The translations under genes were made by a program, and so were the position numbers. A stretch of 11,559 bases of DNA from JAWLCG01 sp041687295 (GTDB taxonomy: Bacteria; Planctomycetota; Phycisphaerae; SM23-33; FEN-1343): positions 1 to 11,559 of the forward strand of contig JAWLCG010000141.1 in NCBI GenBank assembly GCA_041687295.1, in the 5' to 3' direction. Below, one piece after another: positions 5,875-11,559 of this stretch. The stretch's first letter is position 1, and each line of letters opens with the position of its first letter. The notes beneath the pieces were generated by a model that worked only from the letters and a program-made list of their open reading frames with translations, did not search any database and was not told where the DNA came from.

Positions 5875-6945
5875 ATGAGTACCCTCCGCAACATTCTCGG
5901 GCTTCTTCTGGTCGCAGCCGTCGCACTGACCCTGCAGGCCGTGGCCTCGGGCGGCCCGTCGACGGCGGCGGCGCAGGTCTCGGCCACGCCGGTGGGCCCG
6001 GAGGCGGTTCGCCTGACCAACCGCTTCGGCAAGCGGTTCCTGACGCACCAGACCGACCATTTCGCCGTGGTTTACACCAGCGACACGACCTGGGCCCGCG
6101 AGGCCGGCACGCTGCTGGAGGGGACGCGGACGAAGTTCTACGACAGCCTCCGCCAGGCGGGCTTCTCGCTGGGCCAGTCGCGTGAGCCGCTGGTCTGGAT
6201 CTGCTTCAACAGCCGGGATGACTTCAGCGACTACGCCCGCGAGGTCGACCGCGTGGACATGTCGTGGCTGGAGGGCTACTACTCAGCGCGGACCAACCGC
6301 GTCGCCCTGACCCCCCGGCACGACCCCCGCGACCGCCAGGCCGGCGTCACCCGCCAGGCCACGCGCAAGAATTTCGCACCGCTGGACAGTACGGATGTCT
6401 CGGCCAGTGTGGACACGCCGGTCCGCTCGGCCACCATCATCGACGTCCGCCGGGCCATCCATGAAGCCGGCCACCAGCTCGCCTTCAACAGCGGCCTGCA
6501 GAAGCGCGGCGTGATGTACCCCTTCTGGGTCTCCGAGGGCCTGGCCACCAACTTCGAGGCCGACTCGCTCGAAGCCCTGGAGTTCGGCGGGGACAACCCC
6601 TCACGCCGGCGCCAGCTGCGGCGAGTGACCAGTGGCGACCGCCTGATCGATCTCGAGGAGTTCGTCGGCTTCACCAGGTTGGTCCCCGGCAACGGGCACG
6701 AGCCCCGCGACGTCTACGCCCAGGCGTGGGGCCTGTTCAACTTCCTCTACAACTACCGCCCCGCCCAGCTGCGGCAGTATCTGGCCGCCCTGGCCCGGCT
6801 GGAGCCTGGCCGACGGAGCGAGCGGACCCTGCGGGCCGAGTTCGAGGCCGCCTTCGGGCCCATCGAGAGCATCGAGCTCGCCTGGCGGCGCTACCTCCAG
6901 GGCCTCGACCGCCCGCCGGTGCTGGCCTCCCAGGTCCGCCGGTAG
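5875..6945 (+). CDS. Exported HEXXH metallopeptidase-like protein (DUF1570 type)
   Basis: This 356-residue protein starts with a signal peptide (core ILGLLLVAAVALTLQAVA, likely cleavage near TAAAQ at 30-34). It is therefore expected in the periplasm or outside. Residues 196-200 read HEAGH, a zinc-binding HEXXH motif, within a helix ending HQLAFNSGL. Residues 218-228 (WVSEGLATNFE) place E221 as the probable third zinc ligand, giving the gluzincin arrangement. The spacing and the wording HQLAFN and SEGLAT match DUF1570 proteins, which are frequent in planctomycetes and mostly uncharacterised. The N-terminal part (57-140: LTHQTDHFAVVYT, LVWICFNSRDDF) matches the beta-rich lead-in usual before the catalytic helix. 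The start codon has no good Shine-Dalgarno sequence, but the signal peptide fits this start. No inhibitor or substrate gene is adjacent. Peptidase activity is inferred from the motifs only. Confidence 0.85.
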   Translation: MSTLRNILGLLLVAAVALTLQAVASGGPSTAAAQVSATPVGPEAVRLTNRFGKRFLTHQTDHFAVVYTSDTTWAREAGTLLEGTRTKFYDSLRQAGFSLGQSREPLVWICFNSRDDFSDYAREVDRVDMSWLEGYYSARTNRVALTPRHDPRDRQAGVTRQATRKNFAPLDSTDVSASVDTPVRSATIIDVRRAIHEAGHQLAFNSGLQKRGVMYPFWVSEGLATNFEADSLEALEFGGDNPSRRRQLRRVTSGDRLIDLEEFVGFTRLVPGNGHEPRDVYAQAWGLFNFLYNYRPAQLRQYLAALARLEPGRRSERTLRAEFEAAFGPIESIELAWRRYLQGLDRPPVLASQVRR

Positions 6946-7368
6946 CCTCGCCCAGACACCCCCCCGCCCCTGCCCGCCCTGAGCCACTGCGCCCGCGATC
7001 TCAGCGGGCGTGGACCATCTGGCCTTCGTCCCCGCCGAACCTGACGGACGAGATTCCGCCGCATTCCACACTGCGCCCGTTCTCCAGGCCGAGGCGGTAA
7101 CGCCCCGGCGAGTGGTAGGCCGGGAGTTCTGCGTTCATCCCTGCCTATCGGGACACCCTCAGCACAACTCCCAGGGCCTATTCAGGTGAATCGGCGGTGG
7201 CCCGACAATCAGGGACGGTCTACAATACCGTTCAGACGGGTCATCCCCTGCCTTGATCGCAGGGACGGCCCGGTATGGGGGATTCGTGACTACCGCGAAT
7301 AAGATGGGACGCGCAAGGGGCCGTCCCACGGATCGCCCTTTCTCTAGTGGGGAATAAGGAGCTTCAGA
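6946..7368. other. Intergenic spacer and leader of the PRC-barrel gene
   Basis: No coding sequence is supported in these 423 nt. A 7-bp hairpin (CGCCCGC 6990-6996, GCGGGCG 7004-7010) about 45 nt after the stop may be a weak terminator without U-tract. GTAGGCCGGGAG at 7115-7126 looks like a lone REP foot without its partner. The phrase at 7203-7218 repeats one at 4031-4046. The leader contains two alternative pairings for the same strand: GGGACGGCC (7262-7270) with GGCCGTCCC (7319-7327), or GGGACG (7306-7311) with CGTCCC (7322-7327). An ATTCG/CGAAT dyad lies at 7282-7300. Confidence 0.5.
7198..7226 (+). promoter_or_regulatory. Possible promoter of the PRC-barrel gene
   Basis: TACAAT (7221-7226) is a 5/6 match to the -10 box. 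The hexamer 17 nt upstream (TGGCCC, 7198-7203) is a poor -35. If used, the leader is about 135 nt long and contains the alternative hairpins described for this spacer. Confidence 0.35.
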
Positions 7369-9810
7369 ATGCGCCATTCACCGAAGCAATGGATGATGCG
7401 CCTGTCGAGCGCAGTGGCCCTGGTGGCTGTGCTTGGACTGGTGGTGCCGGCCCTGGCTCAACAGCGCAGCCGGTCGGGAGATCGATGGGAGGAGCAGACG
7501 GCTGGTGGCCTGGCGGTGCCAGCCTCGACCCGGCTGATCCGGGCGACGGACCTGATGGGCATGGACGTGGTCAACACCCGGGGCGAGGACCTCGGCACGA
7601 TCGACAATATTGTCCTAACGCGGGACCTCAGGTCGATATCGTACGTCGTGCTCTCGCGCGGCGGCGTGCTGGGGGTGGGCGCCGAGAACTTCGCCATCCC
7701 GTGGCAGGCCGTCCGCCTCAGTCGAGCGGATAACGGCGACCAGCAGATCGTGCTGAGCATCTCCAGCGAGCAGCTCGAGCAGGCCGAGGGCTTCAGCGAT
7801 GACAACTGGCCCGAGGAGGGCAACCTCCGCTGGGTCAGCCCCGCTGACCGTCGGCAGTCTCGCCAGAGCTGGCAGGACGATTCGTGGCAGACCGACCGAT
7901 CGTCGCGCCAAACGGAAGGCCAGTGGCGCACCCGCGGCCAGGACCAGACCTTCGGCTACGACGACCAGGGCTGGCAGCGCCAGGGCCAGCAGGACTGGCA
8001 GCGCGACCAGCAGCGGCAGCAGGACCAGGGCTGGCAGCGCCAGGGCCAGCAGGACTGGCAGCGCAACCAGCAGCGGCAGCAGGACCAGGGCTGGCAGCGC
8101 CAGGGCCAGCAGGACTGGCAGCGCAACCAGCAGCGGCAGCAGGACCAGAACTGGCAGCGCCAAGGCCAGCAGGACTGGCAGCGCAACCAGCAGCGGCAGC
8201 AGGACCAGGGCTGGCAGCGCCAGGGCCAGCAGGACTGGCAGAGCCAGGGCCAGCTTCAGCCGCTTGACCAGTCAGGTCAGTCGCGTAGCCAGTCGCAGTT
8301 CCAGGGCCGGCAGCAGTACCAGGCCCGGGAGTACCCCACCGGCCAGCGGGTGAGCCCCCGGGGCCGCCAGCCGTGGCAGCAGGAGGAGCAGGGGTTCAGC
8401 GACGATGAGTGGTTCGACCAGCAGTACGGCAACGGCTCGGACCGTGACCGCTTCGGTACTCAGCAGCAGTTCGAGGCCCGGCGGGGCGACAGCGATCGGC
8501 AGAGCGTCTCGGCCGAGGAATTCTGGATCCGCAAGGGCGACGAGCTGATCGGCCTGGACATCCAGAGCAGCACCGACGACCAGGACCTCGGCGAGATCGA
8601 GGACCTGCTGATCGACCCCTCCAGCGGCCAGGTGGCCTACGGCGTGGTCAGCTTCGGCGGCGTGCTGGGCATCGGTCAGCAGGTGGTGGCCGTGCCGTGG
8701 AACGCCCTGGACTTCCAGCCCGCCGACAAGCTGGCCCGGCTCGACGCGACCCAGGATGATCTGGACAGCCTGGCCGCCGGCAGCATCGACGAGCTGAACG
8801 TCGAAAGCACCAGCTACGCCCGCCGGGCGGCACAGGTCTTCGGCACCCAGCCGGTCTACGGCTACCAGGGCGAGCGTTTCGAGCAGGACGGGCAGCGGCA
8901 GCAGCGGTTCCAGCAGGACCAGGACTGGCAGCGCCAGCCGCGTCAGCAGCAGCAGCAGCAGTGGGACCAGGACTGGCAGCGCCAGCCGCGTCAGCAGCAG
9001 CAGCAGTGGGACCAGGACTGGCAGCGCCAGCCGCGTCAGCAGCAGCAGTGGGACCAGCGGTCGCGCGACCGTCAGCAGGACATGCTCCAGTCTGACGTGG
9101 ACATCATGGAGAATGGCCGAATCGTCCTGCCCGAGCAGCAGGGCATCGAGCGTCGCGACCAGTGGCGCCGCCCCCAGCAGGACCGCCAGAGCCAGCAGGA
9201 TCAGCGATGGCAGCAGCAGGGCCAGGGCCAGCAGGACTGGCAGCGCCAGCAGCAGGACCGTCAGAGCCAGCAGGATCAGCGCTGGCAGCAGCAGGGCCAG
9301 GGCCAGCAGGACTGGCAGCGTCAGCAGCAGGACCGTCAGTACCAGCAGGGCCGCTCGCAGCAGCAGTCGAGTTGGGACATCTGGGGGGCGGACAGCCGGT
9401 TCAACCGGATGTACAACCCGGACCGGTCAACCCGCATCGACGGCGAGGTGGCCAGCGTGGGCACCTTCCGGCCCGACAGCGGCGCCCAGGGCCTGCGCCT
9501 GACCGTGGAGACCCAGCAGGGCGACAACGTCATCGTGCTGGCGGGGCCCAAGGCCTTCGCCGACCAGAAGGGCTTCCGCTTCCGCCAGGGCCAGCAGGTC
9601 CAGGTCAGCGGCTCGCCCGCGCAGATCAGTGGCCGAACCGTTCTGATGGCCCGCGAGATCGAGCTCGACGGGCGGAGCCTGACGCTCCGTGACGAGCAGG
9701 GCCAGCCGCAGTGGGACATCCAGAGCCTCCAGCGGCAGTCCCAGCAGCAGGACCGCAGCCAGCGGCAGCAGTCCAGCCAGCAGCGCGACCGGTCGCAGCC
9801 GCAGCAGTAG
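7369..9810 (+). CDS. Exported two-PRC-barrel protein with long Gln/Trp-rich tandem repeats
   Basis: This 813-residue protein has a signal peptide (1-30, cleavage after VPALA), so it acts outside the cytoplasm. A PRC-barrel domain spans about 55-135 (LMGMDVVNTRGEDLGTID, then GGVLGVGAENFAIPW). A second spans about 385-475 (ELIGLDIQ, DLGEIEDLLID, GGVLGIGQQVVAVPW). The region between holds four and a half copies of a 20-residue repeat (199-291). After the second barrel come three copies of a 14-16-residue repeat (517-561) and two and a half copies of a 25-residue repeat (605-666). All are rich in Gln, with regular Trp, Arg and Asp. A C-terminal beta-rich domain (about 685-785: IDGEVASVGTF, VIVLAGPKAF, VQVSGSP, TVLMAREIEL) looks like a small OB-type barrel; this is tentative. 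AAGGAG 8 nt upstream fixes the start. PRC-barrels usually act in RNA maturation or photosynthetic complexes; an exported pair with repeats has no obvious assigned role. Confidence 0.92.
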   Translation: MRHSPKQWMMRLSSAVALVAVLGLVVPALAQQRSRSGDRWEEQTAGGLAVPASTRLIRATDLMGMDVVNTRGEDLGTIDNIVLTRDLRSISYVVLSRGGVLGVGAENFAIPWQAVRLSRADNGDQQIVLSISSEQLEQAEGFSDDNWPEEGNLRWVSPADRRQSRQSWQDDSWQTDRSSRQTEGQWRTRGQDQTFGYDDQGWQRQGQQDWQRDQQRQQDQGWQRQGQQDWQRNQQRQQDQGWQRQGQQDWQRNQQRQQDQNWQRQGQQDWQRNQQRQQDQGWQRQGQQDWQSQGQLQPLDQSGQSRSQSQFQGRQQYQAREYPTGQRVSPRGRQPWQQEEQGFSDDEWFDQQYGNGSDRDRFGTQQQFEARRGDSDRQSVSAEEFWIRKGDELIGLDIQSSTDDQDLGEIEDLLIDPSSGQVAYGVVSFGGVLGIGQQVVAVPWNALDFQPADKLARLDATQDDLDSLAAGSIDELNVESTSYARRAAQVFGTQPVYGYQGERFEQDGQRQQRFQQDQDWQRQPRQQQQQQWDQDWQRQPRQQQQQWDQDWQRQPRQQQQWDQRSRDRQQDMLQSDVDIMENGRIVLPEQQGIERRDQWRRPQQDRQSQQDQRWQQQGQGQQDWQRQQQDRQSQQDQRWQQQGQGQQDWQRQQQDRQYQQGRSQQQSSWDIWGADSRFNRMYNPDRSTRIDGEVASVGTFRPDSGAQGLRLTVETQQGDNVIVLAGPKAFADQKGFRFRQGQQVQVSGSPAQISGRTVLMAREIELDGRSLTLRDEQGQPQWDIQSLQRQSQQQDRSQRQQSSQQRDRSQPQQ
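7963..8241 (+). repeat. 60-bp in-frame tandem repeat, 4.65 copies
   Basis: Units start at 7963, 8023, 8083, 8143 and 8203 (last one partial, 39 nt). Units 2 and 3 are identical over 60 nt, unit 1 differs from them by one base, and unit 4 by three. Each unit encodes 20 residues with Trp at positions 4 and 12 (DQGWQRQGQQDW, then QRNQQRQQ). The near-identity at silent positions indicates recent expansion or gene conversion. The array is fully coding and in frame. Confidence 0.98.
8917..9051 (+). repeat. Second in-frame repeat with a shrinking CAG run (6, 5, 4)
   Basis: Three units (8917-8964, 8965-9009, 9010-9051) of 48, 45 and 42 nt share GAC CAG GAC TGG CAG CGC CAG CCG CGT. They differ only in the following run of CAG codons: six, five, then four, each closed by TGG. 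They encode DQDWQRQPR-Q(n)-W. Confidence 0.93.
9181..9342 (+). repeat. 75-bp in-frame tandem repeat, two full copies plus a fragment
   Basis: Units at 9181-9255 and 9256-9330 each encode 25 residues (DRQSQQDQRW, QQQGQGQQDW, QRQQQ). They differ at three bases, all in arginine codons and all silent. A partial third copy (DRQYQQ) follows at 9331. Confidence 0.92.
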
Positions 9811-9858
9811 CTATCTCCAGGCCCCGCCCCCGCGGCCAGGGGCGACCTGAAACCATAG

Positions 9859-9890
9859 AGGGCCCGGCGGGAGCGATCCCGCCGGGCCCT
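9859..9890 (+). terminator. Rho-independent terminator of the PRC-barrel gene
   Basis: A perfect 14-bp stem (9859-9872 with 9877-9890) closed by the tetraloop GCGA, a GNRA type that stabilises hairpins. It lies 48 nt after the stop. Only one further T follows the stem. Confidence 0.9.
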
Positions 9891-9909
9891 TCACTGCGCG
9901 CCGGGCGGC

Positions 9910-9938
9910 TTGACGGCCTGGCCAGCCCCGTCTATAGT
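9910..9938 (+). promoter_or_regulatory. Sigma70-type promoter of the sulfatase gene
   Basis: TTGACG (9910-9915, 5/6), a 17-nt spacer, then TATAGT (9933-9938, 5/6). This is the best promoter in the window. It lies directly after the preceding terminator and gives a leader of about 35 nt. Confidence 0.7.
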
Positions 9939-9978
9939 CGCCGGCGACCGGCAATCGCGACCCGAAGGAGCCCCCCCC

Positions 9979-11460
9979 ATGCCGCCCACACGCCCCAACC
10001 TCGTCCTGATCACCACCGACCAGCAGCGCTTCGATACCTGGGGCCGATTCGCCCCGCCCTTCATGCGGACGCCCCACCTGAATCACCTCGCCGCCGACGG
10101 CGTCACCTTCACCCGCGCCTACGCCGACTGCCCCGTCTGCGTGCCGGCCCGGGCCGCCTACATGACCGGGCGCAGCGTCTTCGGCCACGGTATGGGCACC
10201 AACGCCCCCACGTGCGACTACTTCGGCTGCGAGGAGACCCTGCCGACGCTGCTGCGCGCCCAGGGCTACCAGACCTGCGGCATCGGCAAGCTGCACTTCC
10301 ACCCCCAGCGGATCCGCCACGGCTTCGACGAGACGATCACCCTGGACGACTACTACCGCGAGATGGCCCGCTCCGGCTCGCCCCTGCAGCCCCGCCGGCA
10401 CGGCCTGGGCGAGAACGAGTTCTACCCCACCATGGCCACCGTCCCCGAGGCCCAGACGCTCACCAGCTGGATCACCGAGCGGGCCGTCGACTTCCTCGCC
10501 GAGCGGCGCGACCCGACGACGCCCTTCTTCCTGTGGGTGAGCTACTCCAAGCCCCACCCCCCGCTGGACCCGCCCGAGCCCTACTACTCCATGTACCGCC
10601 AGGAGGAGATCGCCGAGCCCTGGCTGGCCGACTGGACCGACGCCGACGACCGCCCCGAGGACGTCCGCCGACACCAGCAGGCCCAGAGCACCGACCGCAT
10701 GAGCCCCCGCCTGATCCACCAGGCCCGGGCCGCCTACTACGGCCTGATCACCCAGATCGACTACAACATCGGCCGCATCATCGGCGCCATCCAGGACACC
10801 GGCTGCTTCTTCAGCCCCAACGACGACACGATGATCCTGTTCTGCTCGGACCACGGCGAGTACCTCGGCGACCACCGCATGCTCGCCAAGGACACCTTCC
10901 ACGAGGGCTCGGCCCACATCCCCTTCATCCTCCGCCTGCCGCGGACGTGGAGGGATCGGCCCGTCGGCGTCGAGAGCGACGCCCTCGTCGGCCATCAGGA
11001 TATTCTGACCACACTGCTGGCGGCAGCGGGCGGCCCCGTGCCATCCGATAAAGAGGGCCAGGACCTCGTGGGCCTGCTCCGCGGCGACGTGGCCCCGCGC
11101 GAGCTGCTGTTCGGCGGTCAGGGGTTCAACCTCAAGCGCCCCGGGGCCGCCAACTGGGTCGGCGTCACCGACGGGCGGTGGAAGTACGCCTGGTACTACA
11201 CCGACGGCTCCGAGCAGCTGTTCGACCTCGAAACCGACCCCCGCGAGCTGCACGACCGCGCCAAGGACCCCGGCGCCACCGACATGCGAACCCGCCTCCG
11301 CGAGCGCCTCACCGCCCACCTCCGCCAGGTGGCCCCGCAGTTGCTGCAGGACGGCGAGCTGTTCAGCCGACCCTTCAAGCCCCCTACCGAGGCCCAGCGC
11401 CGCAGCCGAGGCTTCCCCGGCTTCATGCGCGACCAGCACCGCAGCGACGCCCTGCACTGA
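9979..11460 (+). CDS. Cys-type sulfatase without a visible signal peptide
   Basis: The 493-residue enzyme belongs to the arylsulfatase/alkaline phosphatase superfamily and should hydrolyse a sulfate ester. N-terminal LVLITTDQQR puts metal ligand D14 in place. The sulfatase signature is CVPARAAYMTGR at 54-65: C54 is the residue changed to formylglycine, and P56, R58 and TGR match the CxPxR consensus. GIGKLHFHP and SYSKPHPP carry the expected lysine and histidine. CSDHGEYLGDH contains D291 and H292, the second metal pair. The C-terminal WKYAWYYTDGSEQLFDLETDPREL is the typical closing segment. The ATG at 9979 has GAAGGAG 8 nt upstream. Extending the frame to 9910 would run into the promoter, so it is rejected. 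Lacking a signal peptide, it should act in the cytoplasm on imported substrate. The formylglycine-generating enzyme is not in the window. The substrate is unknown. Confidence 0.95.
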   Translation: MPPTRPNLVLITTDQQRFDTWGRFAPPFMRTPHLNHLAADGVTFTRAYADCPVCVPARAAYMTGRSVFGHGMGTNAPTCDYFGCEETLPTLLRAQGYQTCGIGKLHFHPQRIRHGFDETITLDDYYREMARSGSPLQPRRHGLGENEFYPTMATVPEAQTLTSWITERAVDFLAERRDPTTPFFLWVSYSKPHPPLDPPEPYYSMYRQEEIAEPWLADWTDADDRPEDVRRHQQAQSTDRMSPRLIHQARAAYYGLITQIDYNIGRIIGAIQDTGCFFSPNDDTMILFCSDHGEYLGDHRMLAKDTFHEGSAHIPFILRLPRTWRDRPVGVESDALVGHQDILTTLLAAAGGPVPSDKEGQDLVGLLRGDVAPRELLFGGQGFNLKRPGAANWVGVTDGRWKYAWYYTDGSEQLFDLETDPRELHDRAKDPGATDMRTRLRERLTAHLRQVAPQLLQDGELFSRPFKPPTEAQRRSRGFPGFMRDQHRSDALH

Positions 11461-11467
11461 CCGCCCT

Positions 11468-11548
11468 GTAGGCCGGGTCGAGCACGGCGTGGCCCCGCAC
11501 GACGGCGGCTGGGCCTGCCCGGGCACGCAGGCGCTCGACCCGGCCGAC
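11468..11548. repeat. GTAG-footed palindromic element, copy C
   Basis: It begins 7 nt after the sulfatase stop. GGCCGGGTCGAGC (11471-11483) and GCTCGACCCGGCC (11533-11545) are a perfect 13-bp inverted repeat. The outer triplets are GTA and GAC, so the right end has lost one base of the expected TAC. The loop contains a smaller hairpin (GCCTGC with GCAGGC). A further pair, GTGGCCCCG (11489-11497) with CGGGGCCAC (11548-11556), reaches to the window edge. The foot GTAGGCCGGG is shared with the inner element at 2275. It may serve as a transcript end. Confidence 0.7.
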
Positions 11549-11559
11549 GGGGCCACCGC

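Noticed and set aside
7115..7126. A further GTAG-footed REP element
   Set aside because: Only the foot GTAGGCCGGGAG is present; no inverted partner is found nearby. It could be a remnant or chance.
7615..8163. A leucine-rich, membrane-like minus-strand frame (repeats of LLALALPALVLLPLLVA)
   Set aside because: It is the reverse reading of the CAG-rich 60-bp repeats. The hydrophobic pattern follows from CTG codons opposite CAG.
7963..8241. Possible CRISPR-like or structural noncoding repeat array
   Set aside because: The units are contiguous with no spacers, the period is exactly 20 codons, and the reading frame continues through.
9910..9978. Longer N-terminus of the sulfatase starting at 9910
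   Set aside because: The TTG there is part of the -35 box, and the added residues have no signal peptide character. The ATG at 9979 has a strong ribosome-binding site.
9811..11556. A 581-codon open frame on the minus strand across the whole sulfatase gene
   Set aside because: It is the antisense shadow of a strong GC-rich gene. The product is a low-complexity Gly/Ala/Val/Leu sequence with no motif, and the plus strand has a promoter, ribosome-binding site and full sulfatase signature.

Overview
The window is about 11.6 kb of GC-rich DNA. The mix of genes points to a planctomycete, most likely a Phycisphaerae-type lineage. The clues are a PEP-CTERM protein ending in an IPEP signature and a GLAGLRRR tail, a metallopeptidase of the DUF1570 kind, a Cys-type sulfatase, a Gfo/Idh/MocA oxidoreductase whose motif wording is common in that phylum, and single-gene transcription units with long spacers. 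Taxonomy is an inference from gene content only.

Layout. 1-690 (minus): the N-terminal part of a Gfo/Idh/MocA oxidoreductase, cut by the window edge. 799-903 and 2183-2430: two copies of a GTAG-footed palindromic element (REP/BIME-like) bracketing a PEP-CTERM protein gene with seven HAF-like repeats (1014-2186). The second copy carries another REP pair nested inside it and a triplicated 19-nt end. 2625-3641: ilvC, with its own promoter and a strong terminator; its cofactor loop looks NADH-type. 3719-5502 (minus): two solitary HicB-family proteins on either side of a NarL/FixJ response regulator. 5875-6945: exported HEXXH metallopeptidase-like protein. 7369-9810: exported protein with two PRC-barrel domains, three families of Gln/Trp-rich tandem repeats, and a C-terminal beta-rich domain. 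9979-11460: cytoplasmic-looking sulfatase, followed 7 nt later by a third GTAG-footed palindrome.

Most genes look monocistronic. Sigma70-type promoters can be read upstream of the plus-strand genes (TTGAC-A/G boxes with 16-18 nt spacers; weaker for the PRC-barrel gene), and perfect stem-loops follow ilvC and the PRC-barrel gene. I see no operon that ties the genes into one pathway. Branched-chain amino acid synthesis (ilvC), envelope/exported proteins (PEP-CTERM, metallopeptidase, PRC-barrel) and sulfated-substrate use (sulfatase, possibly with the oxidoreductase) are represented by single genes. The most unusual parts are the nested REP elements and the repeat-built PRC-barrel protein.
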